The notes beneath the pieces were generated by a model, which was not told the DNA's origin, searched no databases, and worked only from the letters and a program-made list of their open reading frames with translations. Made by a program: the position numbers and the translations under genes. A DNA stretch of 64,000 bases from contig JAWQEG010004756.1 of assembly GCA_033782935.1 (NCBI GenBank), forward strand, positions 7,501-71,500, in the 5' to 3' direction. This document shows, one piece after another, positions 62,205 to 64,000 of the stretch (positions are counted from its first letter, which is position 1; every line of letters starts with the position of its first letter). This stretch comes from Petrolisthes cinctipes (lineage: Eukaryota; Arthropoda; Malacostraca; Decapoda; Porcellanidae).

Positions 62205-62345
62205 ATCGAGGCGCCATCTATCGGGATGCAATGTCTTTAGTTATGTCCACCTCCCTCAGTCTCCATAGCCAGTGAGTCTGCAGTAGTGAATGAAGACACC
62301 TCGAATTTACCTTCCCCCGGGTGTTGGCTTTTGAACGTGAGTAGT
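62205..62345 (+). promoter_or_regulatory. Possible promoter or 5' exon of a further gene
   Basis: A more GC-rich island (GAGGCGCCATCTATCGGGAT, CCCTCAGTCTCC, TTACCTTCCCCCGGGTGTTG) has an arthropod-like initiator TCAGT (62256) and a donor-like AAC|GTGAGT at about 62337. No convincing coding frame; a 90-codon frame follows but is not recognised. Confidence 0.25.
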
Positions 62346-62689
62346 GGAAGGGTACAGGTGTGGGTAGTTGAGGTATCCTAGGCTACGGCAGGAGGTAAAG
62401 GGCCTATGTATATCCTCCAGAAGGCAGTGTGGGACCTTAAAACGCCTCGCATATACAGTCGCCATTTTGATCATTTGGGACCCCTCCTTCTGTCAGCTGG
62501 CCTGTTTGTTAATGCTCTTTTCGGGTTTATTCATTAATTTTAAGTGCTACATATACGGTACATTGGTTAGCAAGGTATTTATCTACTCGGTGTTTATTGT
62601 ACTAAGGAAATACATTGTTGTGGTCATGTCAGAAAAGTGAGGGATTAAAATTATTCCTTTGTAGAAGTTTCCGACTACGTTTTAGTTAA

Positions 62690-63480
62690 CTAGTTAGATA
62701 TTTTTCATTATTCATAAAGTGTAATGGTGTAAGTTAACAATGTCCTGTGATTAAATGTCGTATATGTAGAGATGATGATGATGTTGGTATTTATAATGGT
62801 GTAAATAATAATAATAATAATAGTAGGAATAAGTTTAGTTTTACAGATCCATGGAAAAACCGTAGATATTTTTCATTATTCATAAAGTGAAATGGTGTAA
62901 GTTAACAACCTCCTGTGATTAATATCGTGTACAAAACCAAAATCATGGAGTGTGTATATAGATTTGGTATTTATAATGGTGTAAATAATAATAATAGTAG
63001 GAATAAGGTTAGTTTTACAGATCCATGGAAAAACCGTAGATATTTTTCATTATTCATAAAGTGAAATGGTGTAAGTTAACAACCTCCTGTGATTAATATC
63101 GTGTACAAAACCAAAATCATGGAGTGTGTATATAGATTTGGTATTTATAATGGTGTAAATAATAATAATAATAATAATAGTAGGAATAAGTTTAGTTTTA
63201 CAGATCCATGGAAAAACCTTAACGTTAGATATTTTTCATTATTCATAAAGTGTAATGGTATAACTTAACAATGTCCTGTGATTAATGTCGTATGCAAAAC
63301 CAAAATCATGGAGTGTGTATATAGATTCGGTATTTATAATGGTGTAAATAATATATAATAATAATAATAGTAGGAATAAGTTTAACTAGTTTTGCAGATC
63401 CATGGAAAAACCTTATTATTATTGGTGGTGTTTAGATATTTTTCATTATTCATAAAGTAAAATGGTATATAGAAAAGTTG
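62690..63480. repeat. Tandem repeat of about 165-190 bp
   Basis: Unit: GATATTTTTCATTATTCATA AAGTG, GTAAGTTAACAACCTCCTGT GATTAAT, AATCATGGAGTGTGTATATA GATT, GGTATTTATAATGGTGTAAA TAATAAT, AGTTTTACAGATCCATGGAA AAACC. Four full copies and partial ones to 63640. Lengths vary with the (AAT)n part. Confidence 0.93.
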
Positions 63481-63655
63481 TTTGTAATAGTGAAATATAA
63501 ACGCTGGTAATAGTAAAATGTTTAAAATCGAGTTGTGGCAACTTGTAAAAATAATCCTAATAGTGTAAATAATAATAATAATAGTGGGAATAAGTTTAGT
63601 TTTGCAGATCCATGGAAAACCTTAATTATTGGTTGTGGTGTTGACATTTTGGGAC

Positions 63656-63811
63656 GTATCTCAAAAACACATTCATGGTGTATACGATGGTGTGGTGTGG
63701 TGGTACCGGTACGATGACCCCATAGACAAACAACATAGGCCACCATTGTATCCAGTACCACACCATCGTATAAGCCACGGATGATGATGTTCTTGAATAA
63801 GGGTTGAACCA
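63656..63811. mobile_element. Hairpin element, family C copy 10
   Basis: GTATCTCAAAAACACATTCA TGG to GATGTTCTTGAATAAGG, with GTGGTACCGGTACGATGACC and TTGTATCCAGTACCACACCA TCG inner arms. Confidence 0.8.
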
Positions 63812-64000
63812 AGGAAGAAATATTACCGCAGTTATTACACCAAAAACAAACAGACCCAAATAAATAAAAAAATAATAAATACCTGGCCAACTAATTAATT
63901 AAAGGTGTTTGTTGTCATGTGAATAGATTTACAATAATGTGATAAATTTTGGACTAAATGGTTTGCAGTTCTGAATTATATACTTGATTGCTATTGTAGA

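Noticed and set aside
62368..62640. 90-codon hydrophobic frame
   Set aside because: The start is not in a convincing context, the composition follows AT-rich sequence, and no family was recognised. Kept only as part of the possible promoter region.
1..64000. tRNA and rRNA genes
   Set aside because: No cloverleaf with A/B boxes and no rRNA-like stretch was noticed by eye; a tRNAscan-type search was not possible.

Overview
The window is nuclear DNA from a eukaryote, most likely a decapod crustacean or another arthropod. It holds two intron-rich genes on the + strand, embedded in AT-rich DNA that is extremely rich in microsatellites and short palindromic transposons. Short TTAGG-type tracts and the match of both genes to animal families support an arthropod; the species call is inference. 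There are no operons, no prokaryotic signals, and no convincing minus-strand gene.

Gene 1 (about 1412-40209) is the 3' part of a PLEKHA5/6/7-type gene (pleckstrin homology domain containing family A). Seventeen exons join in phase into a reading frame of about 1307 codons: a Gln/His-rich linker with EDYK repeats, a poly-His region, a coiled-coil series, a proline-rich linker, and the conserved MKRYYG / EIKTVRIVKRES, EIIKEMA and IPERYMPD blocks, ending in ...ENFLV. The PH domain (and any WW domain) must lie before base 1. The spliced frame was assembled by hand from splice signals and phase.

Gene 2 (50221-56623) is a complete RNF103 orthologue: an ER-membrane RING-H2 E3 ubiquitin ligase of about 748 residues in seven exons. 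All junctions are in phase. The last exon carries the membrane segments, the WLHP/DLPMWR block and the RING.

The rest is introns, about 10 kb between the genes, and about 7 kb of downstream DNA. It contains at least ten families of TA-flanked inverted-repeat MITEs (Tc1/mariner-like), several families of TTAA-flanked palindromic MITEs (piggyBac-like target choice), a hairpin family (called C here), one hAT-like element with a perfect 8-bp target duplication, and LINE fragments. No intact transposase was seen. Several elements are nested, and some empty target sites can be read directly: TTAA element F in C, TA elements B and D in C, TA element H in TTAA element E, and hAT in C. Some TTAA elements share one TTAA, as in a chain. 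One TTAA family (called G) has expanded inside into G-rich/C-rich palindromic minisatellites.

The most unusual pattern is that tandem duplications repeatedly cover exon-intron borders. In RNF103 the exon 2 donor occurs about 8 times, the exon 4 donor 3 times and the exon 5 acceptor twice. In the PLEKHA gene the donor after the coiled-coil exon H occurs twice and an acceptor-like block before that exon three times.

Family letters (A-P) are labels used only in this annotation.
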